Source of the DNA: Streptomyces sp. SLBN-31
GTDB taxonomy: Bacteria > Actinomycetota > Actinomycetes > Streptomycetales > Streptomycetaceae
Assembly: GCF_006715395.1 (NCBI RefSeq)
Contig: NZ_VFNC01000002.1
Span: 1,116,001 to 1,180,000, forward strand
Direction: 5' to 3'
DNA: 64,000 nt
Made by a program: the position numbers and the translations under genes. Below, piece after piece: positions 1 to 12,058 of this stretch. A model generated the notes under the pieces. That model did not search any database. It saw nothing but the letters and a program-made list of their open reading frames with translations, and had not been told where the DNA came from. How positions within the stretch are numbered: the first letter of the stretch is position 1; every line of letters begins with the position of its first letter.

Positions 1-36
1 CGGGACCGGCCTGGGAAGGGATGGGGACGAACGTCA

Positions 37-1293
37 GTGAAGACTCCAGTGAAGCGCACATCGCGTGACATCCGTACCGCGAACCGCTACGAGGTGCTGC
101 GCCAGATCATCGCCGAGTCTCCCACCTCCCGGCAGGAGCTCGCGGCCGCCACCGGCCTGAGCCTGGCCACGGTCGCCACGCTCGTCGGCGAACTCCTCGA
201 CCTGCGGATGATCACCGAGGTCGGCTTCGAGGACTCGGCCGGGGGCCGCCCCCGCGGCCTGGTGGCCGTCAACGCGTCGGGGGGCGCGTTGATCGGCGTC
301 GACATCGCCGAGACCTACGTCCGCGTCGAGCTCTTCGACCTCGGACTGAACGTCCTGGCCCGCGCCATGGAGGAGATGCGGCCCGGCGAGAACCGGCCCG
401 AGCAGGTCGTCGGCCATGTCGCAGCGGCCGTCGGCGCCGTGGTCACCCAGGCCGGTGTGGAGGGCGCCCGGGTGCTGGGCGTCGGGGTGAGCGTGCCCGG
501 CCAGGTGGACCGCGCGACGGGCATCTCGGAGTACGCGCCCAACTGGGACTGGCACGACGTGCCGCTGCTCGACCTGCTCTCCGAGGTCATCGCCTATCCC
601 CTCTACCTGGACAACCCGCTGCGCGCCTGCGCGGTGGCCGAGCTGTGGTTCGGGGCCGCGCGCGGGCGCAGGGACGCCGTGGTGGTGAACCTCGGCACCG
701 GGGTGGGCGCCGGCCTGATCCTGGACGGCGCGCTGCACCGGGGAGTGAGCAACAGCGCCGGCGAGTGGGGGCACAACACGATCGTCCTGGACGGCAGGCT
801 GTGCCACTGCGGCAACCACGGCTGCGTGGAGACGTATGTCGGGGCCCCCGGAATCATGCTGAACCTGCGCGAACTCAGCCCGCGCAGCACGCTGTTGCAC
901 CCCGAGGACCAGACGGCCACCATCGACGCGCTCGCCGCCTCGGTCGCCGTGGCCAACCCGGTGGCCGTCAAGGTGGTGAGGGACACGGCCCGTTACCTCG
1001 GCGCGGGCATCGCCAACCTGGTCAACCTGTTCAACCCCGAAGTGGTCGTCCTGAGCAGCTGGGTCGCCAAGAAGCTGGCCGAGCCGCTGCTGGACGAGGT
1101 GCGCGCCGCCGTGGGGCGGCACGCGCTGAAGCGGCCGATGGCCGCCACCGAGATCGTCCTCTCCCCCATCCCCACCGACCCGGTGTGCCTGGGCGCGGCC
1201 ACGTTCGCGCTCGAAGGGGCCCTGCAGTCGGTGAGCCAGAGGACGGGCAGACGCACCACCCCCGCAAGGAGCCGTACCGCACCACCTTCATGA
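37..1293 (+). CDS. ROK family transcriptional regulator
   Basis: A 418-residue protein with an N-terminal winged helix (about residues 12-60; SRQELAAATGLSLATV is the recognition region) followed by a ROK sugar-kinase-like domain. The domain carries the VVNLGTGVGAGLI glycine-rich loop and the zinc motif CxCGxxGCxE starting at C256. ROK repressors usually sense a sugar or phosphosugar. The GTG start at 37 fits the KTPVKRTSRDIR leader that precedes the helix-turn-helix in this family. Its stop lies 17 bases before the start of the GH30 gene, and the galactan ABC importer and beta-galactosidase follow, so it is the likely local regulator (inference). The upstream promoter is cut off by the window edge. 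Confidence 0.9.
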   Translation: MKTPVKRTSRDIRTANRYEVLRQIIAESPTSRQELAAATGLSLATVATLVGELLDLRMITEVGFEDSAGGRPRGLVAVNASGGALIGVDIAETYVRVELFDLGLNVLARAMEEMRPGENRPEQVVGHVAAAVGAVVTQAGVEGARVLGVGVSVPGQVDRATGISEYAPNWDWHDVPLLDLLSEVIAYPLYLDNPLRACAVAELWFGAARGRRDAVVVNLGTGVGAGLILDGALHRGVSNSAGEWGHNTIVLDGRLCHCGNHGCVETYVGAPGIMLNLRELSPRSTLLHPEDQTATIDALAASVAVANPVAVKVVRDTARYLGAGIANLVNLFNPEVVVLSSWVAKKLAEPLLDEVRAAVGRHALKRPMAATEIVLSPIPTDPVCLGAATFALEGALQSVSQRTGRRTTPARSRTAPPS

Positions 1294-1310
1294 CGACGGA
1301 AGGGATGCAC

Positions 1311-3149
1311 GTGACTCACCCCCACCGCAGGAGATCGCTCCTGCTGACGGCCGCGGCCGCGCTCGCCGTCACCGGCCCCCTGATATCCGCCCCGACCGCC
1401 TCGGCCGCCACCCCCACGGCGGCCGAGGTCTCCCCCCATGCCGCGCAGACCATCGACGACATCGGCGCGTCGGGCGCCTGGTGGGTCAATGATCTCCAGC
1501 ACTTCGAGCCCGGGGTACAGGCCCGGGTGGCGAAGCTGCTGTTCTCCAAGCAGGGCCTGGCCCTGTCCTCCTACCGCTACAACATCGGCGGCGGCGGAGT
1601 CGCGGTCACCACCCCGGCCCGCGCCGCCGAGGACTTCCTGAACCCCGACGGCTCCTACGACTGGAGCAGGGACAAGGGCGGCCGGACCTTCCTCACGTAC
1701 GCCTCGGCATACGGCGTCAAGGACCTGATCGGTTTCGTCAACAGCGCACCCGCGCAGTGGACGACCAACGGGCAGAGCTGCGGCGGCCAGTTGAAGGCCG
1801 AGAACGAGGGCGACTTTGCCGAGTACGTCGCCGACGTCACCGACCACTTCGCCCGCCACGGCGTGAAGCTGGACTACATCAGCCCCTTCAACGAACCCGA
1901 CAACGACTTCGGTTCGTGCGGCCAGGAGGGCATGAAGGTCACGGTCGACCAACGCGACGACATCGTAAGGGCGTTGGGCGCCGAGCAGCGGGCCCGCAAG
2001 CAGAAGACGTCGATCATCGCCGACGAGTCCAGCCAGACCACCCAGTTCGTCTCCGAGCTGCCGCAGTGGATCTCACAGCCGGGGACGCAGCAGTACGTGT
2101 CGGCGCTCGCCCACCACACGTACAACAATCCGAACGACGGTCAGCTCGCCAACGTCCACGAGACGTCGAGGACCGTCGGCCAGAAGTCCTGGGCCACCGA
2201 GATCTGCTGCTTCGGCAAGGGATCGACGGGCTGGAACCAGGAGTACGACCCGAGCATCGACAACGCCCTGCTGATGTCGCGGATCATCTACAAGGACTTC
2301 GCGAGCGCCCACGACTCCGCCTTCCAGTGGTGGGTGGCCCTGGCGAGCGGCTACGGCAGCGACCCGTACACGAGGAACGACACCGGCTGGAACGACGGCC
2401 TGGTCTACTACGACCCCGACTACGCCACGAACGGCAACCAGAGCCTGTACTTCACCAAGCGGTACTACGCGCTCGGCCAGTACAGCAAGTTCGTCCGGCC
2501 GGGGTCGGTCGCGCACAACGTGACCGGGGCGCCGGACGGCGTCGAGGTCTCGACGTACGACCGGAACGGCACATGGGTCGTCGTGGTCAACAACCACAAC
2601 GCCACCGACACACCGCTGAGCCTGCACTTCAACAGCAAGGCGCCGGTACGGGCCACACAGGCCGTACGGACCTCGGCGACCGAGGACTGGGCCAAGGTCG
2701 ACAAGCCGTCGGTGAGCGGCGGCACGGTTTCGGCGAACCTCGCCGCGCGCTCCGTCACGACGTACGTCCTCGACCAGAGGGGTCACGGCAGTACGGCCGT
2801 CACGGGCGCCTGGCAGGGCAAGCAGTCCGGCAAGTGCCTGACCGCGGGCGCCACGGGAGCCGCCATCAGCACCTGCACGGGCGGCCCGGAGCAGTCGTGG
2901 TCGTACGACGGAAAGGGCGCCCTGAAGGGCGTGAACGGCTATCTGACAGCCGGGAGTTCGGGGCTGACGACGACCTCCGACTTCACCGGTGACCCGACCC
3001 AGCGATGGCTGCTCAACGCCAACGGCCAGATCATCGGCGAGGCGTCCGGCAAGTGCCTGGACGTCAGCGGGCAGGCGACCGCCGACAGCAGCAAGGTGAT
3101 CCTCTACAGCTGCAACGGCGGCGGCAACGAGGCGTGGTTCAGGCAGTGA
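1311..3149 (+). CDS. Secreted GH30 endo-beta-1,6-galactanase-like enzyme with C-terminal ricin-type domain
   Basis: A 612-residue secreted glycosidase. The GTG at 1311 is preferred because GGAAGGG lies 6 bases upstream; in-frame ATGs at 1290 and 1305 have no usable spacing. The signal peptide is RRRSLLLTAAAALAVTG...ASA. The catalytic domain resembles GH30 galactanases (GASGAWWVNDLQ, YRYNIGGGG). The likely acid/base is E195 in SPFNEPDNDF and the likely nucleophile is E297 in WATEICCFG. About 110 C-terminal residues form a short ricin-B/CBM13-like lectin with QSW, QRW and EAW repeats. Family knowledge: GH30 subfamily 5 cuts beta-1,6-galactan of arabinogalactan proteins. Placement next to a sugar importer and beta-galactosidase supports this. 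Exact linkage specificity is inferred. Confidence 0.85.
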   Translation: MTHPHRRRSLLLTAAAALAVTGPLISAPTASAATPTAAEVSPHAAQTIDDIGASGAWWVNDLQHFEPGVQARVAKLLFSKQGLALSSYRYNIGGGGVAVTTPARAAEDFLNPDGSYDWSRDKGGRTFLTYASAYGVKDLIGFVNSAPAQWTTNGQSCGGQLKAENEGDFAEYVADVTDHFARHGVKLDYISPFNEPDNDFGSCGQEGMKVTVDQRDDIVRALGAEQRARKQKTSIIADESSQTTQFVSELPQWISQPGTQQYVSALAHHTYNNPNDGQLANVHETSRTVGQKSWATEICCFGKGSTGWNQEYDPSIDNALLMSRIIYKDFASAHDSAFQWWVALASGYGSDPYTRNDTGWNDGLVYYDPDYATNGNQSLYFTKRYYALGQYSKFVRPGSVAHNVTGAPDGVEVSTYDRNGTWVVVVNNHNATDTPLSLHFNSKAPVRATQAVRTSATEDWAKVDKPSVSGGTVSANLAARSVTTYVLDQRGHGSTAVTGAWQGKQSGKCLTAGATGAAISTCTGGPEQSWSYDGKGALKGVNGYLTAGSSGLTTTSDFTGDPTQRWLLNANGQIIGEASGKCLDVSGQATADSSKVILYSCNGGGNEAWFRQ

Positions 3150-3171
3150 TCATGTAGCGCTCGCCGTTTTC

Positions 3172-3206
3172 GAGGGCCGCCGGCCAGCCATGGCCGGGCG
3201 GCCCTC
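3172..3206 (+). terminator. Hairpin terminator after the GH30 gene
   Basis: GAGGGCCGCC at 3172-3181 pairs with GGCGGCCCTC at 3197-3206, with a further GGCC/GGCC pairing inside. There is no U-tract, as is usual for Streptomyces terminators. It separates the galactanase from the importer operon. Confidence 0.7.
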
Positions 3207-3257
3207 ACTTACCTCAACTCCCGTGGAAAGTACCCGCGTTCGGCATGCCGAACGGCA

Positions 3258-3316
3258 GACAACGTTTCGCGCAGACTTCGTCCAACCCCTTGCCTAAGCC
3301 CTGCTCGAAAGCTTAG
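3258..3316. promoter_or_regulatory. Regulatory region of the galactan importer operon (AACGTT core)
   Basis: The gap before the binding-protein gene holds AACGTT at 3261-3266, flanked by two copies of GCAGAC. It also holds an inverted repeat CTAAGC (3294-3299) / GCTTAG (3311-3316). The AACGTT core recurs upstream of the GH54, LacI, GH106 and MFS genes. Which regulator (ROK at 37 or LacI at 39312) binds here is not decided by the sequence. Confidence 0.4.
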
Positions 3317-3396
3317 CGTCCGGCCCTGCAATCACATTCGAGCCACCGGGCGCTGAGCCGCAGAGCCGCAGCCGCACTCGAGACAAGGACGTCAGC

Positions 3397-4662
3397 ATGT
3401 CGGCATTGAGCAACGACAACTTCTCCCGCCGGTCCCTCTTCCGGGCCGCCGCGGGCATGGCCGCCGCCGGCACCCTCGCCGCGTGCGGCAGCAACAACGG
3501 GCGCGGCGGGAGCGGTGGCTCCGGCACCCAGCTCGTGCAGTACTTCCACGCCTACGGCGAGGCGGGCACCGAGCAGGCCATCAAGCGTTACGCGGCGGCG
3601 TACAAGAAGGCCGGCGTCAGCACCAACTGGATCACGGGCAACAACTTCGAGGCGAAGCTCTTCTCTGCGCTGCTCACCAAGCAGGCCCCGGACGTCTTCG
3701 AGTTCCACCCGCAGCTGCAGATGGTCAAGAGCGGCCAGGTGGCCGACCTCAGCGACCTCATCGACCCGGTCAAGGACGACTTCAACCCGAACGACATCAA
3801 GTCGCACACGGTCGACGGCAAGATCTACGGCATCCGGATGATCGACGACCCGCAGTTCTTCTATTACCGGAAGTCGATGCTGGAGAAGGCCAAGGTCGAG
3901 GTCCCGACCACGCTGGACGAGCTGCTGGACGCCGCCGCCAAGCTCACCACCGACAAGGTCAAGGGCGTCTTCCTCGGCAACGACTTCACCGCGATCCAGA
4001 ACAACCTGATCTTCTCGGCCGGCGCCGAGACCCTCGACGCGAACAACAAGATCGGCTACCACACCGACGGCGTCGTCGAGGGTCTGAAGAAGCTTCGGAC
4101 CCTGTTCACCAGCGGCCACGTGCTGCTTGACGCCCCGACCGACTTCTGGGACCCGTCCGCGCTCAACCAGGGCCTGTGCGCGATCCAGTGGGGCGGCATG
4201 TGGTCCATGCCCGCCATGCAGAAGGCGCTGGGCGACGACCTCGGCATCTTCCCGTTCCCGAAGATCGGCAGCGCCGGCAAGCTGTCGGTCTACAACGGCG
4301 GCTGGTCGATCTTCGTCAACGCCAAGGGCAAGAACGTCGACGCGGCCAAGGAATACGTCAAGTGGCTGTGGATCGACCAGAAGAAGTACCAGGAGGACTG
4401 GGCGCTGTCCTACGGCTTCCACATCCCGCCGCGCACCTCGACAGCCCAGTCCGCCACCAAGCTCAAGTCGGGCCTGCCCGCCGAGGCGGTCAAGCTCTTC
4501 ACCGACTACGGCCACTTCGACAACATCGGCTTCGACCAGGTGATGATCACCGCGTTCAACGACGTGATCGCGTCCTCCGTACGCAAGAACGGCAACCCGG
4601 AGGCGGCGCTCGACGCCTGCGACAAGAAGGTCAACGTCGAGCTCAAGAAGCTGTTCGGATAG
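3397..4662 (+). CDS. Sugar ABC transporter substrate-binding lipoprotein
   Basis: A 421-residue extracellular solute-binding protein of family 1. The N-terminus has a twin-arginine motif (SRRSLFR, R11-R12) followed by a lipobox ending at C30 (GTLAAC), so it is probably Tat-exported and lipid-anchored. The body carries typical family features such as WGGMWSMPAM and GGWSIFVNAKGKN. It is the first gene of the importer operon, with the two permeases directly downstream and no ATPase gene nearby. In Streptomyces such importers often share the general ATPase MsiK, encoded elsewhere. The likely ligand is a galactooligosaccharide released by the GH30 enzyme (inference from neighbours). Confidence 0.9.
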   Translation: MSALSNDNFSRRSLFRAAAGMAAAGTLAACGSNNGRGGSGGSGTQLVQYFHAYGEAGTEQAIKRYAAAYKKAGVSTNWITGNNFEAKLFSALLTKQAPDVFEFHPQLQMVKSGQVADLSDLIDPVKDDFNPNDIKSHTVDGKIYGIRMIDDPQFFYYRKSMLEKAKVEVPTTLDELLDAAAKLTTDKVKGVFLGNDFTAIQNNLIFSAGAETLDANNKIGYHTDGVVEGLKKLRTLFTSGHVLLDAPTDFWDPSALNQGLCAIQWGGMWSMPAMQKALGDDLGIFPFPKIGSAGKLSVYNGGWSIFVNAKGKNVDAAKEYVKWLWIDQKKYQEDWALSYGFHIPPRTSTAQSATKLKSGLPAEAVKLFTDYGHFDNIGFDQVMITAFNDVIASSVRKNGNPEAALDACDKKVNVELKKLFG

Positions 4663-4682
4663 GCCGCCGGGCAGACCACGAC

Positions 4683-5651
4683 ATGTCGACCACCACCACA
4701 CGCGGGGTCGCCCAGCCCGCCCCGGCCAAGGCCTCCCAGGCCCGGCCGCGGCGGGGCCTGCGGGGCAACCCGACGCTCAACTTCTGGCTCTTCACCGGCC
4801 CCTTCCTCATCGGCCTGGTGATCTTCGTCTTCGTACCGATCGTCTGGAGCGTCTGGCTCAGCTTCTTCGACGCGCGGTACACCGTCACGCCGAGCAACTT
4901 CATCGGCCTCGACAACTACAAGCAGATCCTGACCAACAGCAACTTCCCCGACTCGTTGCTGACGTTCAGCGTGTTCGCCGCCTTCATAGTGCCGACGACC
5001 TGGGCACTGTCCCTGGGACTGGCGCTGCTGGTGAACCAACTGCGGTTCATGCGGGCCTTCTTCCGGTCCGTGTTCTTCCTGCCGACCGCCGTGTCCTATG
5101 TCGCCGCGGCGCTGATCTGGAAGATGTCCATCTTCAGCGGCGTCCGCTTCGGTCTGATGAACACCGTCCTCGGCTGGTTCGGGGTCGACAACATCGCCTA
5201 TCTGGCGGACCCGACCCCGCCCTGGTACTGGCTGGTCATCGTGACCCTGCGCCTGTGGATCCAGTCCGGGTTCTACATGATCCTTTTCCTGGCGGCGCTG
5301 CAGAACATCCCGGCCGAGCTGTACGAGGCCGCCGCCATCGACGGCGCCAAGAAGGGCTGGCAGACCTTCCGGTACATCACCCTGCCCCAGCTGCGAGCCA
5401 CCTCGACCGCGGTGATCCTGCTGCTGCTCATCGCCGCGTACCAGGCGTTCGACGAGTTCTTCAACATCATCGGCACCAAGGCGACGTGGGCGCAGACACC
5501 GCTCATGGAGCTGTACAAGGCAGCCCTCGGCACCAATCAGGACTACGGGGCCGGCAGCGCGGGCGCGGTCATCCTGTCGTTGCTCATCTGCCTCGTCACC
5601 CTGATCCAGGGCAAGTTCATGGGCTTCGGAAGGGGGGATGAGTCCAAGTGA
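4683..5651 (+). CDS. Sugar ABC transporter permease, MalF type
   Basis: A 322-residue inner-membrane permease of the MalF/UgpA type. After a basic, disordered N-terminus, the first helix is FWLFTGPFLIGLVIFVFVPI and about six helices follow. The cytoplasmic EAA loop (EAAAIDGAKKGWQTF) that docks on the ATPase is intact. It starts 21 bases after the binding-protein gene and overlaps the next permease by 4 bases (GTGA), so the three genes are co-translated. It forms the heteromeric channel with the following gene product. Confidence 0.93.
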   Translation: MSTTTTRGVAQPAPAKASQARPRRGLRGNPTLNFWLFTGPFLIGLVIFVFVPIVWSVWLSFFDARYTVTPSNFIGLDNYKQILTNSNFPDSLLTFSVFAAFIVPTTWALSLGLALLVNQLRFMRAFFRSVFFLPTAVSYVAAALIWKMSIFSGVRFGLMNTVLGWFGVDNIAYLADPTPPWYWLVIVTLRLWIQSGFYMILFLAALQNIPAELYEAAAIDGAKKGWQTFRYITLPQLRATSTAVILLLLIAAYQAFDEFFNIIGTKATWAQTPLMELYKAALGTNQDYGAGSAGAVILSLLICLVTLIQGKFMGFGRGDESK

Positions 5652-6517
5652 CCACCACCGCACATCATCAGGTCGGCGATCAGCGCAAGAGGGCCCGCGG
5701 CGTCCTCGGCAGCACGGGACTGTACGTCTCCGTGGGCGTGGCCGCCCTGCTCTTCCTGGTCCCGTTCTACCTGATCGTCCGCAACGCCCTCTCCACGGAC
5801 CCGGAGATCACGGGCGAGAACTGGAAGCTGCTGCCCTCCTTCCAGTGGGCCAACATCTCCGAACTGTTCGACGATCCCACGGTCGAGTTCGGCCGCTCCA
5901 TGGTGAACTCGCTGGTCGTCGCCGTGTCGACCACGCTCGGCACCCTCCTGGTCTGCTCCATGGCCGGCTACGGCCTGGCCCGCATCCCGTACAAGCACGC
6001 CAACAAGGTCTTCTACGCGGTCCTCGCGACCCTGATGGTCCCCACGGCCGTCACCTTCGTGCCCAGCTTCGTGCTGGTCTCGTCCCTCGGCTGGGTGGAC
6101 ACCTACCGCGGGCTGATCATCCCGGGCCTGTTCAGTGGTTTCACCTGCTTCCTTTTCCGGCAGTACTTCCTGGGATTCCCCAAGGAGCTGGAGGAGGCGG
6201 CACGCGTGGACGGGCTCGGTTACTGGGGCGCGTACTGGCGGATCGTCGTACCCAACTCGCTGAACTTCTTCGCGGCGATCGCCACGATCACGTTCATCAG
6301 CGCCTGGAACTCCTTCCTGTGGCCGCTGGTCATCGGACAGGACCCGAGTTCCTGGACCGTCCAGATCGCGCTGTCCTCCTTCATGACCAACCAGACGGTC
6401 AACTTCCATCTGATCTTCATGGCCACCGCCATCTCGATCCTGCCCCTGGTCTTCGTGTTCCTGTTCCTCCAGCGCTGGCTGGTCCAGGGAATCGCGCAGA
6501 CTGGTATCAAGGGCTGA
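5648..6517 (+). CDS. Sugar ABC transporter permease, MalG type
   Basis: A 289-residue permease of the MalG type with six predicted helices and an intact EAA motif (EEAARVDGLGYWGAY). The GTG start at 5648 overlaps the stop of the upstream permease by 4 bases, which indicates translational coupling. The C-terminal QRWLVQGIAQTGIKG tail is characteristic of this subfamily. It completes the importer with the lipoprotein at 3397 and an unlinked ATPase. Confidence 0.93.
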   Translation: MTTTAHHQVGDQRKRARGVLGSTGLYVSVGVAALLFLVPFYLIVRNALSTDPEITGENWKLLPSFQWANISELFDDPTVEFGRSMVNSLVVAVSTTLGTLLVCSMAGYGLARIPYKHANKVFYAVLATLMVPTAVTFVPSFVLVSSLGWVDTYRGLIIPGLFSGFTCFLFRQYFLGFPKELEEAARVDGLGYWGAYWRIVVPNSLNFFAAIATITFISAWNSFLWPLVIGQDPSSWTVQIALSSFMTNQTVNFHLIFMATAISILPLVFVFLFLQRWLVQGIAQTGIKG

Positions 6518-9412
<2,895 letters not shown>

Positions 9413-9435
9413 CACATCCCGAGTGACCCTCGGAC

Positions 9436-9471
9436 CGTGGCCGTCCCGTCCTCGTCGACGGGGCGGCCACG
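9436..9471 (+). terminator. Terminator of the galactan operon
   Basis: A 15-bp stem (9436-9450 with 9457-9471, one G-T wobble) and a 6-base loop. It lies 23 bases after the beta-galactosidase stop. Confidence 0.8.
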
Positions 9472-9502
9472 CCATGCCGCCGTGAAGAGCGAGGAGACCC
9501 CT

Positions 9503-10504
9503 GTGCACCACGCCGTCGACCACGTCGTCGAGGCCTACGGACTCGGCACCGGACCATGGACGATCACACCGGTCACTCGCGGCGCACTGGGGCAGATCTG
9601 GAGACTCGCCAGGGGCGGCCGCCGATGGGCCGTCAAGGAGATGCTGTTCGGCTGCGACGAGGAACAGGTGCGTCGCGAGGCCGCTCTGAGGGACGCCGGG
9701 GAACACCTCGGCATCGCCTCGCCCAGGCTGCTCGCCAACCGGGACGGCAGTCACGTCTCGACGCTTCCGGCGCGGGTGGGCGGCTCTTGTGTGAAGGTCT
9801 ACGACTGGGTGGACGGAAGCGGCGCCGACCCCAGCCGCCCGGAGATCCTCGCCTGGGTCGGACGCACCCTCGCACTGCTGCACATCGCCGGAGCGGGGGC
9901 GAGCGAGACACCGGTCTCCTGGTACGAGCGGTGCCCCGACGCGTCCGACTGGGAGGCTCTGCACCGCAAGATCCGCGCATCCGGGCTGCCGTGGTCGGAC
10001 CGGCTGGAGGAACTCGCCGTGGGCCGGGCGGCGGAGCTGGCGCGGTTCGTGACACCGGCCGACCGCACCGGCCTGGTGACGTCGCATCTCGACGTCCAGC
10101 CGCAGAACGTGCTGGTCGGCCCGGCCGGCCCGGTCCTGATCGACTGGGACAACGCGGGGCCCGTGGCACCGGAGCGCGAGCTGGCCTCGGCCGTGTACGC
10201 GTGGTCCGGCGGGAACGCCGTGCACGCCGACTCCGCGCGCCGGCTGGTGCGTGCCTACGTGGACGCCGGCGGCCCGGGGACGATCAGGAGCCTGGACGCG
10301 TTCTCGATGCTGTTCGCGACCAGCCTCAACTACTTCCAGGTGCAGGCCGAGGCGGCGGTGGACCCCGAAATCACCGCCGAGCAGCGGGCGTTCGCGGACC
10401 GACAGGTCCATGACTCCCTGGACGCCGTCCCGGACCCGAGCGCACTCTCCCACCTGGTCGAGGAGCTCGAGGACGAGTGGGGACCCGGGCGGCGGGGCGC
10501 GTAG
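9503..10504 (+). CDS. Aminoglycoside phosphotransferase (APH) family kinase-like protein
   Basis: A 333-residue protein with an APH/choline-kinase fold. The GTG at 9503 is chosen because GAGGAG lies 6 bases upstream; the reading frame also extends upstream without a ribosome site. It has a nucleotide-binding lysine region (RWAVKEM), a catalytic loop SHLDVQPQNVL that matches the HxDxxxxN pattern of the family, and the metal-binding IDWDNAG. The substrate is unknown. Many actinobacterial members act on small alcohols rather than aminoglycosides, so resistance should not be assumed. It stands alone after the galactan terminator and converges with the FAD monooxygenase, the two stop codons abutting as TAGCTA. 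Confidence 0.8.
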   Translation: MHHAVDHVVEAYGLGTGPWTITPVTRGALGQIWRLARGGRRWAVKEMLFGCDEEQVRREAALRDAGEHLGIASPRLLANRDGSHVSTLPARVGGSCVKVYDWVDGSGADPSRPEILAWVGRTLALLHIAGAGASETPVSWYERCPDASDWEALHRKIRASGLPWSDRLEELAVGRAAELARFVTPADRTGLVTSHLDVQPQNVLVGPAGPVLIDWDNAGPVAPERELASAVYAWSGGNAVHADSARRLVRAYVDAGGPGTIRSLDAFSMLFATSLNYFQVQAEAAVDPEITAEQRAFADRQVHDSLDAVPDPSALSHLVEELEDEWGPGRRGA

Positions 10505-12058
10505 CTACGGGCGCGCGGTGACGGGATCCCCCGCCCATCGGTGCAGGGCGGCCTCCAGACCTGTGACGGCCACCGTGCCCTCGCCGTCGGCTTCGGTGGC
10601 CCAGGCGACCACGCCGTCGGGGCGTACCAGCAGCCCGGCCGGCGTGCCGTGGGCGTCGGTCACGCTGTTCACCCGGTCGCCCCAGGCGGCGGCGCGGCGG
10701 GCGAACCCGGCGTCCGCCGTGCGGTCGAGCAGCAGGAACCCGCCGTCGTGCCCGTGGTCGGCCAGCCGGGAGCCGTCCGCCAGCCACAGATCGGGGGCGT
10801 ACCGGCCGGTGAGCGGGTGGTCGCCGGGCAGGTCGAGGCGCTGCGTGACACCGGAGATCTTCTTGACCGCGTAGGTCGCTCCGGCGCCGGTGCTCAGCAG
10901 ATCGGCCACCACCTCCCGCAGCGCGGCGGACTTGGCGTCCCCGCGCAGCACTCCGATCTGGGCCCGTGTCCAGTCCAGCACCCAGGCGCCGAGGGGCCGG
11001 CGCTCGTCGTCATAGGTGTCGAGCAGTTCCTCGGGCGCCCGTCCGGCGGCCACGGCACCGAGCTTCCAGCCGAGGTTCATCGCGTCGCCGGCCCCGAGGT
11101 TGAGTCCCTGGCCGCCGAACGGCGAGTGCACGTGCGCGGCGTCGCCCGCCAGGAACACCCGGCCCGACCGGTAGGCCGCGGCCTGGCGGGCGTTGTCGCT
11201 CCAGCGGGTCGCGGTGCCGCGCAGTGCGGTCAGCGTGACATCGGTCCCCGAGACCCGGCGCAGACTGGCCTGCACCTCGTCGAGGGTGACCGGCGCCCTG
11301 CGGTCGGCGGCGGCTCTACCGAACTCGACCGTGACCACCCGCCCGGGCTGCGGCCCGTGGCGGTACGCGCCCTGGGGCGACCACGCCCAGCCGTTCGCGA
11401 GCTTCTCCGGGTCGGCGATGTCGGCGACCGCGAGGTGTCCGGTGAGTTCGGGGTCGGTGCCGGGGAAGTCGATGCCCGCGAGGCGGCGCACGGTGCTGCG
11501 TCCGCCGTCGCATCCCACCAGCCATCCGGTGCGCAACGGGCCGGCGGTGGTGCCGACGAGCACCTCGTCACCGGTGTCCCGGAGCGCGGTGACCTCGACC
11601 CCGCGGTGCACGGGTACGCCGAGGCGCGCCACGTGGTCGGCCAGCAGCGCCTCCAGTTCGGGCTGCGGCACCATGCGCGCTCCGTCGACCGCGGTGTGCG
11701 CGGCGAGGTCGGGATCGGACCAGTCCACGAGGCCGGGGTCCAGGACGATCCCCGCGAAATGCCCGGTGAACCGGTGATCGCGCGCCGCCCGGCCTGCGGT
11801 CGTCCCGGCGAACGAACCGACCCTCTCGAAGATGTCGCGCTGCACTTTCTCGGCCTCGGGCAGCAGTCCCCGACGGTCGAGCGCCTCGGCCGTCGGCACG
11901 TTGATCGCTCCGGCCTTCATCGCCCTGTCGGGCGCGGCGAGCCGTTCGAGCACCTGCACCGAGGCCCCGGCGAGCGCCAGTTCTCCGGCGAGCAGGAGGC
12001 CCACCGGTCCGGCGCCGACCACGGTCACGTCCACGTCGTACTTCTCATTCGCTGTCAC
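10505..12058 (-). CDS. FAD-dependent aromatic-type monooxygenase (PHBH fold)
   Basis: A 517-residue class A flavoprotein monooxygenase. The GTG start at 12058 gives VTANEKYDVDVTVVGAGPVGL, placing the Rossmann GxGxxG motif at the N-terminus. The second FAD motif is GDAAHVHSPFGGQGLNLG. A C-terminal thioredoxin-like extension ends at ALHRWAG. The family includes rifampin and tetracycline monooxygenases and polyketide hydroxylases, so drug inactivation or aromatic degradation are both possible. The gene diverges from a TetR regulator 50 bases away, a typical substrate-inducible pair. On its own strand TTGACG (12094-12089), 17 bases, then TAGAAC (12071-12066) would start transcription at or next to the GTG, so it looks leaderless. 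Confidence 0.88.
   Translation of the reverse strand: MTANEKYDVDVTVVGAGPVGLLLAGELALAGASVQVLERLAAPDRAMKAGAINVPTAEALDRRGLLPEAEKVQRDIFERVGSFAGTTAGRAARDHRFTGHFAGIVLDPGLVDWSDPDLAAHTAVDGARMVPQPELEALLADHVARLGVPVHRGVEVTALRDTGDEVLVGTTAGPLRTGWLVGCDGGRSTVRRLAGIDFPGTDPELTGHLAVADIADPEKLANGWAWSPQGAYRHGPQPGRVVTVEFGRAAADRRAPVTLDEVQASLRRVSGTDVTLTALRGTATRWSDNARQAAAYRSGRVFLAGDAAHVHSPFGGQGLNLGAGDAMNLGWKLGAVAAGRAPEELLDTYDDERRPLGAWVLDWTRAQIGVLRGDAKSAALREVVADLLSTGAGATYAVKKISGVTQRLDLPGDHPLTGRYAPDLWLADGSRLADHGHDGGFLLLDRTADAGFARRAAAWGDRVNSVTDAHGTPAGLLVRPDGVVAWATEADGEGTVAVTGLEAALHRWAGDPVTARP

Noticed and set aside
34-1122. Long minus-strand open frame opposite the ROK gene
   Set aside because: It is a GC-skew shadow; the plus frame has clear ROK domains and the minus translation has no family features.
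645-1310. 222-codon N-terminal extension of the GH30 gene
   Set aside because: It overlaps the ROK gene in another frame, is Arg/Gly/Pro-rich nonsense, and a signal peptide with ribosome site starts at 1311.
9503-10504. Calling the APH-fold gene an aminoglycoside resistance gene
   Set aside because: Only the general kinase motifs are visible; most actinobacterial members have unknown substrates.
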